From contig CABUGV010000027.1 in NCBI GenBank assembly GCA_902491215.1, positions 1 through 46,395 on the forward strand: DNA of 46,395 bases, written 5' to 3'. The position numbers and the translations under genes were made by a program. Positions 8,715 to 18,234 of this stretch are shown here, one piece after another. Source of the stretch: 43-108 sp001915545 (GTDB lineage: Bacteria; Bacteroidota; Bacteroidia; Bacteroidales; Bacteroidaceae). Positions within the stretch are counted from its first letter, which is position 1; every line of letters begins with the position of its first letter. The notes under the pieces are model-generated. The model worked only from the letters and a program-made list of their open reading frames with translations, was not told the DNA's origin and searched no databases.

Positions 8715-11414
8715 ATGAAGGTCAAAAGAAGATCAGGAAAAGCCTTGCTTCCGGCTCTATTAGCTATCGCGCCAACAGTTGCATCAGCCGGAATAGTAAA
8801 AGGAAAAATTATCGACAAAAACACCGGCGAGCCCCTGCCTGGAGTAACAGTTCAAGTAGTAGGCACTGACAAAGGTGCTATTTCAGATATGGATGGACAA
8901 TACACCATCGATCTCAGCGAAGGACAATACACTCTCAAAATCACATACGTCGGATACAGCGAAATAAACATAAATGAAGTAAAAGTCGGTTCATCTCCGC
9001 TTACAATGGATTTCGCAATGACCGACGACGCACTCCAGATTGCCGAAGTCGGCGTCACTGCAAGAAAAAATCTCGAAAGCGAAAGAATTCTGGCGATGGA
9101 ACGAATGAACGCAACAGCTGCCATAGAAAATCTCGGAGCAAAAGAGATGAGCATAAAAGGTATCAGTGACGTACAGGAAGGTGTAACCAAACTGACCGGT
9201 ATATCTATCGCAGATGCAGGACAGCTCATCGTACGCGGATTGGGCGACAGATACAGCACAACAACACTGAACGGTCTGCCTATTGCATCACCTAATCCGG
9301 ACAACAAATTGATTCCTCTCGACCTGTTTCCTGCAAGTACTGTAAGAAACATCACCGTCAGCAAAGTCTACGAAGCCGATGTGTTTGCCGACTATTCAGG
9401 AGCACATATCGACATCAGCACAAAGGAAAACACAGGCGATGACTTCTTCAACATAAGCATAAACACAGGAGGCAAATTCAACACTCTGTTTCAGGATTTC
9501 TACACGATGGACAGAAAAGGGACTTTGCTCTGCACACCTCAATTGGGTTCAAGCCTGTGGAACATGCCTCAGACAGATTTCGAAGGATACGTAAAATCTA
9601 AAAATCCATTCAACACATCTTTCCAGGTAAGCAACCACACAAGCATACCAGAACTAGGAGGAAACATTGCTTTTGCCAAGAGCTGGCGCATAGGCACGCA
9701 GACACTCAGCCTCATGGCTGCAGGAAGCATGAGCAACAATTACCAGACTGTCAACGATGGATATGCACGTACACTTGAGGCTGGAGGATATGTCAAGAAC
9801 CGCTTCGACTATGACAGCTACTCGCAGGAACTCAAAAGTGCGGCACTCATCAATGCTGGATACACTCTCAGGAAAGCAGATCGCATCGGATACACATTCT
9901 TCTATGCACGCAACGCTGTAGACACATACATGAGACGCGAAGGATACGATTACGAGCGCAACCAGCTGGTCGGCATAAACGATGTCATGCACATATATTC
10001 ACTTATGAACCATCAGCTCCACGGACACCACGAAATAGGCAACCAATGGAGTATTGACTGGAACGGTTCATACAGTTCTACTGGAAGCGACGAACCTGAC
10101 CGCCGACAGCTGATGTTCGAGAAGACCGACAACGGACTCGAATTCTTCACCCTCAACCGACAGGAAAACATGCGTTACTTCGGTGAACTCGATGAAAAGG
10201 AATGGGTAGGCGATGTCAGAGGTGCATACAAATTCGGAGAAAAAAACAAAGTAAGATTCGGAGCAGCACTCAAGGACAAGAAACGCGACTACCGCTCTAC
10301 CAGATTCTATTACAATCTAAACAGCTTCGGAAACACCGTCATTGAAAACATCTACGACACTGAAGATCTTGTGAACTACGACGCCATTACCGACGGTAGA
10401 ATCGGAATAACACACGACACTCAGCCAAAGAACAACTACTGGGCAGGACACCGCATCTGGGCAGGATTTGCAGATGCCGAATACTACCCTATCGAGAAAA
10501 TGCTCGTCAGCCTGGGATTAAGATACGAGCACAGCAGCCAATGGGTAGACTACTACACAGACGGAGGCGAAGCGTGCCACGGCACAATCGACGGCGACGA
10601 CTTGTTCCCTGCACTCAACATGAAATATTCGCTTGACAAGTCCAACAGTCTGAGATTCGCATTCTCAAGAACAGTAACTCGTCCGTCATTCATCGAAATG
10701 GCTCCATTCCTCTATCAGGAATCATACGGATCAACACAGATACGAGGTAATGCAGATCTGAGAAACGGATACAACTACAATTTCGACCTCAAGTACGAAT
10801 TTTTCGAGAAAGACAACCCGAACAATATGTTTGCAGTAACAGGTTATGCAAAAATACTCCAGGACCCTATCGAACATACACAGGACATATCAGGCGGTGC
10901 AGCCGTACACTCATTCCACAATGCAGACACAGGTGTCGCAACCGGAGTTGAAATCGAAGCACGACGTGAACTTCTCCCATGCCTCAAAGCCGGAATAAAC
11001 GCATCGTTCATGTACACCAACGTAACACTGCCGGAGAACAGCGGTTCATATACAAACTCGGAACGTTCACTTCAGGGAGCATCGCCATACCTTGTAAACG
11101 CCGACATAGTCTACAGTCCTAAGCTGTCAGGCAATGCAGGCTTGAGCATGGCACTCCTCTACAACCTCCAGGGACCGCGCATACATGCAGTCGGCATATC
11201 AGGTCTCGGCGATGTGATGCAGGAACCCGTACACACTCTCGACTTCAACGCAACATACAATTTCAACTCTCACTTCTCCATCAAGCTTCAGGCAAAAGAC
11301 ATACTCAATCAGGACATTGTGTTCAAACAGGAGATAAGCGACGGCTCGAAGATGGAAGTGGAAAGATACAGAAAGGGAGCTGAATTTGAAATAGGAATAA
11401 CTTATAAACTATAA
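8715..11414 (+). CDS. TonB-dependent outer-membrane receptor
   Basis: 899 residues from the ATG at 8715, which gives a signal peptide (MKVKRRSGKALLPALLAI, ending VASA). The upstream ATG at 8556 would bury it. The mature protein starts with a carboxypeptidase-like regulatory domain (IVKGKIIDKNTGEPLPGVTV, about 26-110). The plug follows with LIVRGLGDRYSTTTLNGLP near 178-197, then a long beta-barrel ending EIGITYKL. Such proteins import a ligand across the outer membrane with energy from TonB. It is not a SusC partner of a SusD: the next gene, 39 bases on, encodes a beta-helix lipoprotein. The ligand cannot be deduced from sequence. Confidence 0.92.
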   Translation: MKVKRRSGKALLPALLAIAPTVASAGIVKGKIIDKNTGEPLPGVTVQVVGTDKGAISDMDGQYTIDLSEGQYTLKITYVGYSEININEVKVGSSPLTMDFAMTDDALQIAEVGVTARKNLESERILAMERMNATAAIENLGAKEMSIKGISDVQEGVTKLTGISIADAGQLIVRGLGDRYSTTTLNGLPIASPNPDNKLIPLDLFPASTVRNITVSKVYEADVFADYSGAHIDISTKENTGDDFFNISINTGGKFNTLFQDFYTMDRKGTLLCTPQLGSSLWNMPQTDFEGYVKSKNPFNTSFQVSNHTSIPELGGNIAFAKSWRIGTQTLSLMAAGSMSNNYQTVNDGYARTLEAGGYVKNRFDYDSYSQELKSAALINAGYTLRKADRIGYTFFYARNAVDTYMRREGYDYERNQLVGINDVMHIYSLMNHQLHGHHEIGNQWSIDWNGSYSSTGSDEPDRRQLMFEKTDNGLEFFTLNRQENMRYFGELDEKEWVGDVRGAYKFGEKNKVRFGAALKDKKRDYRSTRFYYNLNSFGNTVIENIYDTEDLVNYDAITDGRIGITHDTQPKNNYWAGHRIWAGFADAEYYPIEKMLVSLGLRYEHSSQWVDYYTDGGEACHGTIDGDDLFPALNMKYSLDKSNSLRFAFSRTVTRPSFIEMAPFLYQESYGSTQIRGNADLRNGYNYNFDLKYEFFEKDNPNNMFAVTGYAKILQDPIEHTQDISGGAAVHSFHNADTGVATGVEIEARRELLPCLKAGINASFMYTNVTLPENSGSYTNSERSLQGASPYLVNADIVYSPKLSGNAGLSMALLYNLQGPRIHAVGISGLGDVMQEPVHTLDFNATYNFNSHFSIKLQAKDILNQDIVFKQEISDGSKMEVERYRKGAEFEIGITYKL

Positions 11415-11453
11415 ATCAAACTAACATTTTTCAAACACAAAAAAAAGAAAAGT

Positions 11454-12752
11454 ATGAGAACATCTGATTTGAAATTTATGCCGATGGTGGCTCTTATGTC
11501 AATGGCAGTCATGACTTCATGCAGCGACGATGACAACAACGGAGGCAATGGTGGAAACGGCGACGGAAGCGGCGACAACAAATACTCTCAGGAGCTCTTC
11601 TTGAGCGAAGCGAACAAGAATGCTGTCGACTACGACTTCAGCAACACATTTGCAAACTTCTGGGTTGGAACCATCGACGGCGGTTCAGATCTTTCAAGCA
11701 AAGATGCATTCTTCGTTTCTGCTCCATACAAAGGTGCTGTACAGGCTTCATCAATATGGACAGACGGATGGACACTGACAAACCAGATCGGCGGCGACAA
11801 CAAGCCAGAACAGGAAGCAGTAGAAACTCTCAACGGAACACTTTCGTCAGGCACAAAGGTTCTTGAGGCAAACAAGAAATACAAGCTCAGCGGAAGCTAC
11901 ACTGTCAAGGCTGGTGCTACACTGAAAATCGAAGAAGGTGTAACACTCGTATCAATCGACGACAACGTGGTTGACTACATTCTCGTAGAGCAGGGCGCTA
12001 AGATTGAAGCTGAAGGAACAGCCCAGAACCCAATCGTCATGACATCCGAAAGAACTGAACCGGGCGCATGGGGTGGCGTACACATCTGCGGAAAGGCTCA
12101 CACAAATGTAGAGAACGGCACAGGTAAGTCTGAAATCGGAAATGCAAGCTACGGCGGAAATGTTGAGAACGACAATTCAGGTATCTTGAGATACATCCGT
12201 ATTGAGTATGCAGGATATGCATTCGACGAAGAGCACGAAGCCAACGGATTCACATTCTACGGCGTGGGCAACGGTACTACAATCGACCACCTGCAGGCTT
12301 ACAGAGGTTCTGACGACGGTTTCGAATGGTTCGGAGGTTCTGCAGACGTAAGATATCTCGTTTCAACAAGCAACAGCGACGACTCATTCGACTGGACAGA
12401 AGGATGGAACGGAAGAGGCCAGTTCCTCGTTGCATACCAGGAAGCACAGAGCACACTCAATCAGGACTGCGACTGCTTGATGGAATGCGACAACAACGGA
12501 AACAACTTCGATGCATCACCAGTAGCTCATCCGGTTCTTGCAAACGTAACACTCATCGGCAACGGCGGTGCTAAGCAGGGTATACGTCTTCGTGCCGGTA
12601 CTCAGATCGAGCTCTACAACGCTCTCGTTACAGGCAAGGGCAAATGTCTGACAACAGAAACTTCTCAGACTGAAAAGGCACTCGTAAACGGCACATCTGT
12701 TCTCAACAACGTATATATCGCAACAGGTGTTGAGTGCAACAGCGATGAATAA
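11454..12752 (+). CDS. Surface lipoprotein, predicted beta-helix, partner of the receptor
   Basis: 432 residues. The signal ends in a lipobox MTSC, and the mature N-terminus CSDDDNN is acidic, which in Bacteroidetes marks export to the cell surface. A Gly/Asn linker follows to about residue 45. Repeating short strands from about 130 to 400 (GATLKIEEGVTL, WGGVHICGKA, LRYIRIEYAGY, NGTTIDHLQAYRGSDDGFEWFGG) look like a right-handed parallel beta-helix. The protein has no recognised catalytic motif. Its position 39 bases behind the receptor and before a terminator says the two are one operon, so a role as surface ligand-binding partner is likely but inferred. Confidence 0.75.
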   Translation: MRTSDLKFMPMVALMSMAVMTSCSDDDNNGGNGGNGDGSGDNKYSQELFLSEANKNAVDYDFSNTFANFWVGTIDGGSDLSSKDAFFVSAPYKGAVQASSIWTDGWTLTNQIGGDNKPEQEAVETLNGTLSSGTKVLEANKKYKLSGSYTVKAGATLKIEEGVTLVSIDDNVVDYILVEQGAKIEAEGTAQNPIVMTSERTEPGAWGGVHICGKAHTNVENGTGKSEIGNASYGGNVENDNSGILRYIRIEYAGYAFDEEHEANGFTFYGVGNGTTIDHLQAYRGSDDGFEWFGGSADVRYLVSTSNSDDSFDWTEGWNGRGQFLVAYQEAQSTLNQDCDCLMECDNNGNNFDASPVAHPVLANVTLIGNGGAKQGIRLRAGTQIELYNALVTGKGKCLTTETSQTEKALVNGTSVLNNVYIATGVECNSDE

Positions 12753-12817
12753 AATACTATAGAAAGAATACACACAAAAAAACAGGATTGCGCAACTTGC
12801 GTCAATCCGAGAATCAA

Positions 12818-12863
12818 GAAAGCGGCATGCATGGATTCAACCTCCTGCATGCCGCTTCTTTTT
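12818..12863 (+). terminator. Terminator of the receptor/lipoprotein operon
   Basis: Stem aagcggcatgca (12820-12831) with tgcatgccgctt (12846-12857), followed by cttttttat. An A-rich left side means it may also serve the convergent gene ending at 12879. Confidence 0.78.
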
Positions 12864-12878
12864 TATCTTCATACAAAC

Positions 12879-13574
12879 CTATTTGAGTTCTGAAATGTCT
12901 GCACGTACACCAAGCTTTTCGGAAAACAATTGTGCAACATCTGCCGTCGAATCAATGTCATCCCAGAATTCACCGACTACCACTCCTGCCTGCGCCTGTA
13001 CATTCCGCAATGACGAAGGTCTGAAATTTACAATTACAGCACAACCTGAAGGATAAAGATACAAATACGTTTTACATTCTTCAAGACCGTAAAACAAGAA
13101 TGAATCATCAACAAAAAGCAATGACGCGGCAGCCAAAGCCGTGGAACCGGACATGGCATTCAACCGTGAAGGCAAAGCCAGCATCATACGTTCTCTTACG
13201 TGCCGGCGAATATCAGAAGAAGCTCTGGAAAACTTTTTCATGTCATCAAATTTCATGTTTTCCATAACATAAACAGACCTAGGCGAAGATTCAAGTCTGC
13301 CAGCCATATTGCTTACGCATCTATTTATTTCTGACGATGCAGAACAATATTCCACATATTCCTTGCTTGATGCCAGATTACGCATCTTGTCAATCATGCT
13401 ACTCCCCTTCTCTAAAAGCAAATCTCCCTCGTCAGCAATGACGATTGCTGTCGGACCATCAGCACACCCTATTACATTCTGCGCAGAAACGTCTGCTGAC
13501 AAAAACAGATTAAACAACATGCACAATGCCAACATACAAAAACTATTGGACACGCGGATTGAGAAACTTTTCAT
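12879..13574 (-). CDS. Secreted protein of unknown function with a DGPT motif
   Basis: 231 residues with a signal peptide ending ADVSAQ. Right after cleavage comes IGCADGPTAIVIAD (34-47). This recalls the G.ADGPTAIF stretch of the membrane beta subunit of sodium-pumping decarboxylases, but the rest of the protein is soluble and unrelated to that 12-helix transporter. The middle is rich in charged helices (MENMKFDDMKKFSRASSDIR). No catalytic motif was recognised. The gene is monocistronic, convergent with the receptor operon. TATTTTTG on its strand at 13597-13604 is a plausible -7 element. Confidence 0.6.
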   Translation of the reverse strand: MKSFSIRVSNSFCMLALCMLFNLFLSADVSAQNVIGCADGPTAIVIADEGDLLLEKGSSMIDKMRNLASSKEYVEYCSASSEINRCVSNMAGRLESSPRSVYVMENMKFDDMKKFSRASSDIRRHVRERMMLALPSRLNAMSGSTALAAASLLFVDDSFLFYGLEECKTYLYLYPSGCAVIVNFRPSSLRNVQAQAGVVVGEFWDDIDSTADVAQLFSEKLGVRADISELK

Positions 13575-13895
13575 AATACATAAGATTTAATAGAGGCAAA
13601 AATAAATAAAAGCATTATTGCTATGCACAAAATCAACAATATTAACAAACAGTAATATTATGCATAATAAACCCAGCAGATATATAAACAATAGCATATC
13701 AGAATCTGCAAGGGCTCAAGATTATATCTGCAAGCGCTCGAAATTGTTTTTCCGAGCGCCCATAAATTTCATCGCGGACGCCCGCAACAAAAACAATGGA
13801 GGCCACGTCAATCCTGACGCGACCTCCATTGTTCATTTATAATAGATAAAACTTCTGACGAATCTATATAGAAGAAAAAGGAATGAGCGGAAGCA
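13575..13895. other. Intergenic region with two inverted repeats
   Basis: 320 bases without a gene. It contains a possible -7 element for the gene at 12879-13574 (TATTTTTG, 13597-13604, minus), a short repeat gcgctcg/cgagcgc (13734-13740, 13753-13759), and the terminator of the GHL10 gene. Confidence 0.5.
13792..13833 (-). terminator. Terminator of the GHL10 gene
   Basis: Inverted repeat around acaatggagg (from 13792) and cctccattgt (to 13832), interrupted only at cacg/cgcg. On the minus strand it is followed by gtttttgttg. It lies about 60 bases past the stop at 13896. Confidence 0.7.
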
Positions 13896-15626
13896 TCATT
13901 TCATAAAGATACCCATCGACTCACTCTTACCGCTCTTGAGAACCTTGACCAGCTTGTACCAACCTGGAGCAAGCGAACTGACAACAACAAAATCATCGTC
14001 GAGTGCAACACGTACAGTTTTTCCAGGCAAGTCCTTCACATATACACAGAGTGCCTGCGGATCTGGTTTAAAGCGCACCGTGTCACTTTCGATTTTGTAC
14101 GTAGCCGAGACTGAAGAAAAGGCTACGCATGAAGACGGAAGCTGGCACGGCTCACTTTCGTTGCCGTATCTGTCCATTACAGTAACGGCATAATAGAGTC
14201 CGAGTTCCGGCACTTCAAAGGAATTGCCCTGCAGACGTGCGGCACACAGATTTCGTCCATCGGCAACATCTACCGGATAGTGCCATGAAGAATATACATT
14301 ATAGAAAACGTCTTCTGTTTCGTTTGACCTATTCCACGACAATACTCCTGAGGAAGACAGATTCAAACCGTTAGTCGATGCAGGCGAAACAGTGTCGCCA
14401 CGCCAAACCATGCGAGGCGTAAGCGCCGGACGCGAGAAGAATGAAACAGAAGCCATGTCGTAAAGTCCCTTGCAGTTGCGGGTGAAGAAGTCGCTTCGGT
14501 AGAGGGCTATTCCTCCTATACCGGCATCGCGCACGGCATGCATCTCCTGTCGCACATCTGAAAGAGACCAGCGGCCTTCGCGCGGATCAAGGAAATAAAT
14601 GCCGAGACCCGGAACTACAGGACGCCCCCCTGCCCCTTCCTTCCAGTCATAGAGAAACGGATAGAAATTATCGCCAAGGAAATACATCATAGGGAAAAGC
14701 ATATCCTGAATGCCCTCGGAAAGCCAATGCTGCGGGTCTTGATAAACAGCATTGAGACAGTTCCACCCGAGAGAATTGTAGCGGCTGAGATCCTTGTATT
14801 TTCCGATAGGCGCACTGCTGAGTTTCACCCAAGGTTTTACAGCCACAACCGTGTCGTGCACGGCACGTACTATACGTGTGATATTTTCCCGACGCCACTC
14901 GCCCTTGTCGGCAGAACCTGAACTGCGGAACAAATCATCATCGCTGAAGCCGTAGCTCTTTTCAGGATAACGGATATAGTCAAGATGCACGCCGTCAACA
15001 TCGTATCGCCTTACTATCTCGCCAGCAAGAGAAGCCACATACGCCGCAGTAGATTCTTTTCCGGGAATCATAAACAATTCTCCGCGTACAGTGCGGCACA
15101 GCTCTGGACGACGTCGGGTAACGGAAGCTGAACCGTAACGTTTCTGCATGGAAGCCTTGCCCAGAGGAACTGTTACCAACCACGCATGCAGTTCCATACC
15201 TCTTTTATGACATTCTTCCACGGCAAATGCCAACGGATCATAGCCGGGATTTACACCCGGACGACCAGTCAGACATTCATCCCACGGTTCGATGGACGAA
15301 GGGTATATGACTGTGCCGCGGATGCGTGTCTGAAGCAAAACTGTGTTTATGTTTGCCTGCTGAAGCTTATCGAGAATGTCAACAAGTTCACGTTTCTGAC
15401 GCTCGATGCCCGACTGCGACACAGCACGTGTGCGAGGCCAGTCGAGTCCGCTTATTGTGGTCAGCCAAACGGCACGAACCTCTCTTTTTGGGTTTTCAAT
15501 CTCATATATCTGTTGGGCACATACGCGTGCAGGCAATATTGACAAAAGGATGAAAAGCAGGGCAAAGAATAGTGACAGCATCAAGCCCCGATTGGCTGTC
15601 ATATATGGAATATTTTTCATTTTCAA
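13896..15626 (-). CDS. Secreted GHL10/YngK-like glycoside hydrolase
   Basis: 576 residues; a long signal peptide or anchor (15-38, ending ARVCAQ). The domain that follows has the hallmarks of the GHL10 family (DUF187): REVRAVWLTTISGLDWPR (48-65), INTVLLQTRIRGTVIYPSSIEPW, MELHAWL, DGVHLDYIRYPE and IQDMLFPMMYFL. This is a TIM-barrel glycosidase. From about residue 400 the C-terminus carries beta-sandwich repeats (fibronectin-like, then a short strand domain ending ESMGIFMK). Related proteins act on cell-wall or glycan material; the substrate here is unknown. It is transcribed alone and ends at the 13792-13833 hairpin. Confidence 0.85.
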   Translation of the reverse strand: MKMKNIPYMTANRGLMLSLFFALLFILLSILPARVCAQQIYEIENPKREVRAVWLTTISGLDWPRTRAVSQSGIERQKRELVDILDKLQQANINTVLLQTRIRGTVIYPSSIEPWDECLTGRPGVNPGYDPLAFAVEECHKRGMELHAWLVTVPLGKASMQKRYGSASVTRRRPELCRTVRGELFMIPGKESTAAYVASLAGEIVRRYDVDGVHLDYIRYPEKSYGFSDDDLFRSSGSADKGEWRRENITRIVRAVHDTVVAVKPWVKLSSAPIGKYKDLSRYNSLGWNCLNAVYQDPQHWLSEGIQDMLFPMMYFLGDNFYPFLYDWKEGAGGRPVVPGLGIYFLDPREGRWSLSDVRQEMHAVRDAGIGGIALYRSDFFTRNCKGLYDMASVSFFSRPALTPRMVWRGDTVSPASTNGLNLSSSGVLSWNRSNETEDVFYNVYSSWHYPVDVADGRNLCAARLQGNSFEVPELGLYYAVTVMDRYGNESEPCQLPSSCVAFSSVSATYKIESDTVRFKPDPQALCVYVKDLPGKTVRVALDDDFVVVSSLAPGWYKLVKVLKSGKSESMGIFMK

Positions 15627-15731
15627 ACAAAAGAATAAGCAAAAACAGCATACTGAAACTTTATGTATGCAAAAAATTCAACTTTGTAATGCCAAGACGA
15701 GTATACGTAAGCATTTTATATAATTCTTATA

Positions 15732-15762
15732 TTGCAAAGGTAGCTATTTATTACTACTTTTG
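15732..15762 (+). promoter_or_regulatory. Promoter of the CstA-type transporter gene
   Basis: TTG (15732-15734), a 20-base spacer and TACTTTTG (15755-15762) match the consensus. The element overlaps an upstream in-frame ATG at 15760, so translation must start at the next ATG, 15790. Confidence 0.78.
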
Positions 15763-15789
15763 CGCCAACCATTAAAAACTATTAACCAA

Positions 15790-17292
15790 ATGATTACATT
15801 TTTATCAGCATTTGTGCTGCTGGTGGTTGGATATATTGTATACGGAAGTATAGTAGATAGGATTTTCGGTTCCGACCCCAAGCGCAAAACTCCGTGCTAC
15901 ACCTGCGCAGACGGTGTAGACTACATACCCATGCCTACATGGAAAGTTTTTCTTATCCAGTTTCTCAACATAGCAGGTACAGGTCCAATTTTCGGAGCAA
16001 TACTCGGCATGCTCTACGGACCGGCGGCTTACCTGTGGATTGTCCTTGGATGCATCTTCGGCGGAGCAGTACACGACTACATGTCAGGAATGATATCGCT
16101 CAGAAAGAACGGTGCAAGTCTGCCGGAAATAATCGGTGACGAACTGGGAAGCAATGCGCGATTTGTCATGCGAGTATTCACAATCATACTCATGCTGCTC
16201 GTAGGTGCAGTTTTTGTCATCACCCCTGCCGGCCTATTGTCAAGCATGACGAGCTCTACAGGCAATGATGCAGGACTAATAGCATCAGTCACAGGAAACT
16301 GGGGATGGTTCGGAAGCAAGGATTTCTGGATTTTGGCCATTTTTATATACTACATTCTGGCTACACTTCTTCCTATAGATAAGCTGATAGGCAAAATCTA
16401 CCCTATTTTCGGTGTTGCACTCCTTGTCATGGGGGTCGGCGTATTCTGGGGAGTATTGACACAGCCGGGAAGCATGCCAGAAATAACTGAAGCTTTCACA
16501 AACCATCATCCTGCCGGAAACAGCGCAGTGCCTATTTTCCCTTGCCTTTTCATTACCATTGCCTGCGGTGCAGTCAGCGGATTCCATGCAACACAAAGTC
16601 CGATGATGGCACGATGCATGAAGAATGAAAAGCTTGGACGACCGGTGTTCTACGGTGCAATGATAACAGAAGGACTTGTTGCACTTATATGGGCAGCCGC
16701 ATCCATTAAATTTGCAGACATGCTCAACACTGAAGGAGCAACGCCGTACGAAAAACTGCTGAACTTCATGAAAGCCGGCGACGGAACTCCTGCAGGTGTA
16801 GTGGAAGCAATCTGCAACCAGTGGCTCGGAACAGCAGGTGCAATTCTTGCTATACTCGGAGTGGTTTTCGCACCTATCACATCGGGCGACACAGCTTTCC
16901 GCAGTGCCAGACTTATCACTTCGGACATATTTCATATAAAACAGAACACAATATTAAAGCGTTTAGCCGTATCTTTGCCTATATTTGCATTGGGAGCAAC
17001 AGTGATGTACACAGATTTTGAAATCTTGTGGAGATATTTTGCATGGAGCAATCAGACACTGTCTGTATTCACACTGTGGGCAATTACAGTATGGCTGGCA
17101 AAACAAAACAAGAACTATTTCGTTTCTTTGGTACCGGCAATATGGATGACAGTCGTATGTTCAACATACATTCTCATCGCACCTGAAGGGTTCATGCTGA
17201 CTCCTGCCCTGGCATACACATTAGGATGCGCAATAGGAATGCTGCTTCTGGTGATGTTTGTCTGCAAAATCAGAAAAATAAGAAACGCATAA
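15790..17292 (+). CDS. CstA-family membrane transporter (short form)
   Basis: 500 residues from the ATG at 15790; the promoter lies over the earlier possible start at 15760. The protein is almost all membrane helices, about 13 by eye. It shows the CstA-family stretches GYIVYGSIVDRIFG, NIAGTGPIFGAILGMLYGP, HDYMSGMISLRKNGASLPEI and FHATQSPMMARCM. Family members import peptides or pyruvate, driven by protons, during carbon limitation. The bacterial CstA of E. coli is about 700 residues; this is the shorter type common in Bacteroidetes. A small two-helix protein gene follows after 21 bases. Confidence 0.9.
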   Translation: MITFLSAFVLLVVGYIVYGSIVDRIFGSDPKRKTPCYTCADGVDYIPMPTWKVFLIQFLNIAGTGPIFGAILGMLYGPAAYLWIVLGCIFGGAVHDYMSGMISLRKNGASLPEIIGDELGSNARFVMRVFTIILMLLVGAVFVITPAGLLSSMTSSTGNDAGLIASVTGNWGWFGSKDFWILAIFIYYILATLLPIDKLIGKIYPIFGVALLVMGVGVFWGVLTQPGSMPEITEAFTNHHPAGNSAVPIFPCLFITIACGAVSGFHATQSPMMARCMKNEKLGRPVFYGAMITEGLVALIWAAASIKFADMLNTEGATPYEKLLNFMKAGDGTPAGVVEAICNQWLGTAGAILAILGVVFAPITSGDTAFRSARLITSDIFHIKQNTILKRLAVSLPIFALGATVMYTDFEILWRYFAWSNQTLSVFTLWAITVWLAKQNKNYFVSLVPAIWMTVVCSTYILIAPEGFMLTPALAYTLGCAIGMLLLVMFVCKIRKIRNA

Positions 17293-17313
17293 GAGCGAAA
17301 ACATTATTCGAAC

Positions 17314-17562
17314 ATGAAACGTCTAAAGAAATCAACAGTATTGCCGATAGCATTCTTCATCTATGCAACGGCTGTATTTATCTACTCTATCCCAAGAAGT
17401 GCGGAAACAACAGCATACAAGATTACTGTCGTATGTATTTCATACGCAATCATCGTGGCACTCCATTTCGCACTTAAACAGAAAGAAAAAAGGATGCAGA
17501 AATACTCTGACACAAACAATGAGAATTTCAAGGAAACGCAGGGGAAAGATGCTGGAAAATGA
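17314..17562 (+). CDS. Small two-helix membrane protein
   Basis: 82 residues. There are two hydrophobic segments (about 9-25 and 37-55) joined by a short loop, then a charged tail (KQKEKRMQKYSDTNNENF). It lies 21 bases after the transporter gene in the same direction with no terminator between, so it is probably cotranscribed. It may assist or regulate the transporter; that is inference. An alternative overlapping frame at 17226-17477 has no membrane character and is discarded. Confidence 0.6.
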   Translation: MKRLKKSTVLPIAFFIYATAVFIYSIPRSAETTAYKITVVCISYAIIVALHFALKQKEKRMQKYSDTNNENFKETQGKDAGK

Positions 17563-17623
17563 AAAGGGGCACGTTCATGTCAAAAAAACAAAAGAAAATA
17601 TACAAACTAATTAAAACACTTTT

Positions 17624-18109
17624 ATGATAAGAAAAATCTTTCTTGCAGTAATTCTGGCAACAATAGGAACTGTTGCAGCTAATGCACAATTCGAGAAGGG
17701 GAAATGGTATGTGAACGGATCTCTGACAGGTCTTGACCTCTCATACAGCAAAAGGAGCGATCTTAGTTTCGGTTTTGAAGGAACTGCCGGATATATGTTC
17801 GCAAAAGACTGGATGGTGACAGGAAGCGTAGGCATAGACTGTTCAGACTCTCGCTGCAACAGCATATATGTGGGTGCAAAGTGCCGTTACTATATTGAAC
17901 AGAACGGACTCTATCTTGCATTCGGAGCTAAAATGCTTCATGAATACAAGAGCATAAACGACTTTGAACTCACACCTGAAGTCGGCTACTGCTTCTTCCT
18001 GAACAAGAACGTAACTATCGAACCAAGCGTTTACTACGACATGAGTCTCGGACATTTTGCGGACTACAGCAAGGTAGGACTCAAAGTCGGATTGGGTATA
18101 TTCTTCTGA
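17624..18109 (+). CDS. Small outer-membrane beta-barrel protein
   Basis: 161 residues, with a signal peptide ending AANAQ. The mature part has about eight alternating strands (WYVNGSLTGLDLSY, FGFEGTAGYMF, MVTGSVGI, YVGAKCRYYI, LYLAFGAKM, LTPEVGYCFFL, VTIEPSVYYDM, VGLKVGLGIFF). It ends in phenylalanine, the classical outer-membrane barrel signal. It resembles OmpX/opacity-type barrels of Bacteroidetes. It may be the last gene of the transporter unit (61 bases after 17562) or separate; a strong terminator follows. Confidence 0.75.
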   Translation: MIRKIFLAVILATIGTVAANAQFEKGKWYVNGSLTGLDLSYSKRSDLSFGFEGTAGYMFAKDWMVTGSVGIDCSDSRCNSIYVGAKCRYYIEQNGLYLAFGAKMLHEYKSINDFELTPEVGYCFFLNKNVTIEPSVYYDMSLGHFADYSKVGLKVGLGIFF

Positions 18110-18130
18110 TAAACGAACTGAAAACCATAA

Positions 18131-18183
18131 AAAAAACGATACCGTATTCGAGAAATGTTTTTCTCTGTACGGTATCGTTTTTT
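18131..18183 (+). terminator. Bidirectional terminator between convergent genes
   Basis: Perfect 16-bp stem aaaaaacgataccgta (18131-18146) with tacggtatcgtttttt (18168-18183). It ends the barrel gene and probably also the convergent minus-strand gene. A second hairpin, cgtaatctgc/gcagattacg, sits at 18195-18220. Confidence 0.85.
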
Positions 18184-18234
18184 TATATGCCATTCGTAAT
18201 CTGCATGCAAGCAGATTACGGCGATTTACGTAAT

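Noticed and set aside
18195..18220. Hairpin cgtaatctgc/gcagattacg considered as a terminator
   Set aside because: A perfect 10-bp dyad, but without a T run on either side; the adjacent 18131-18183 stem is the better terminator for both convergent genes.
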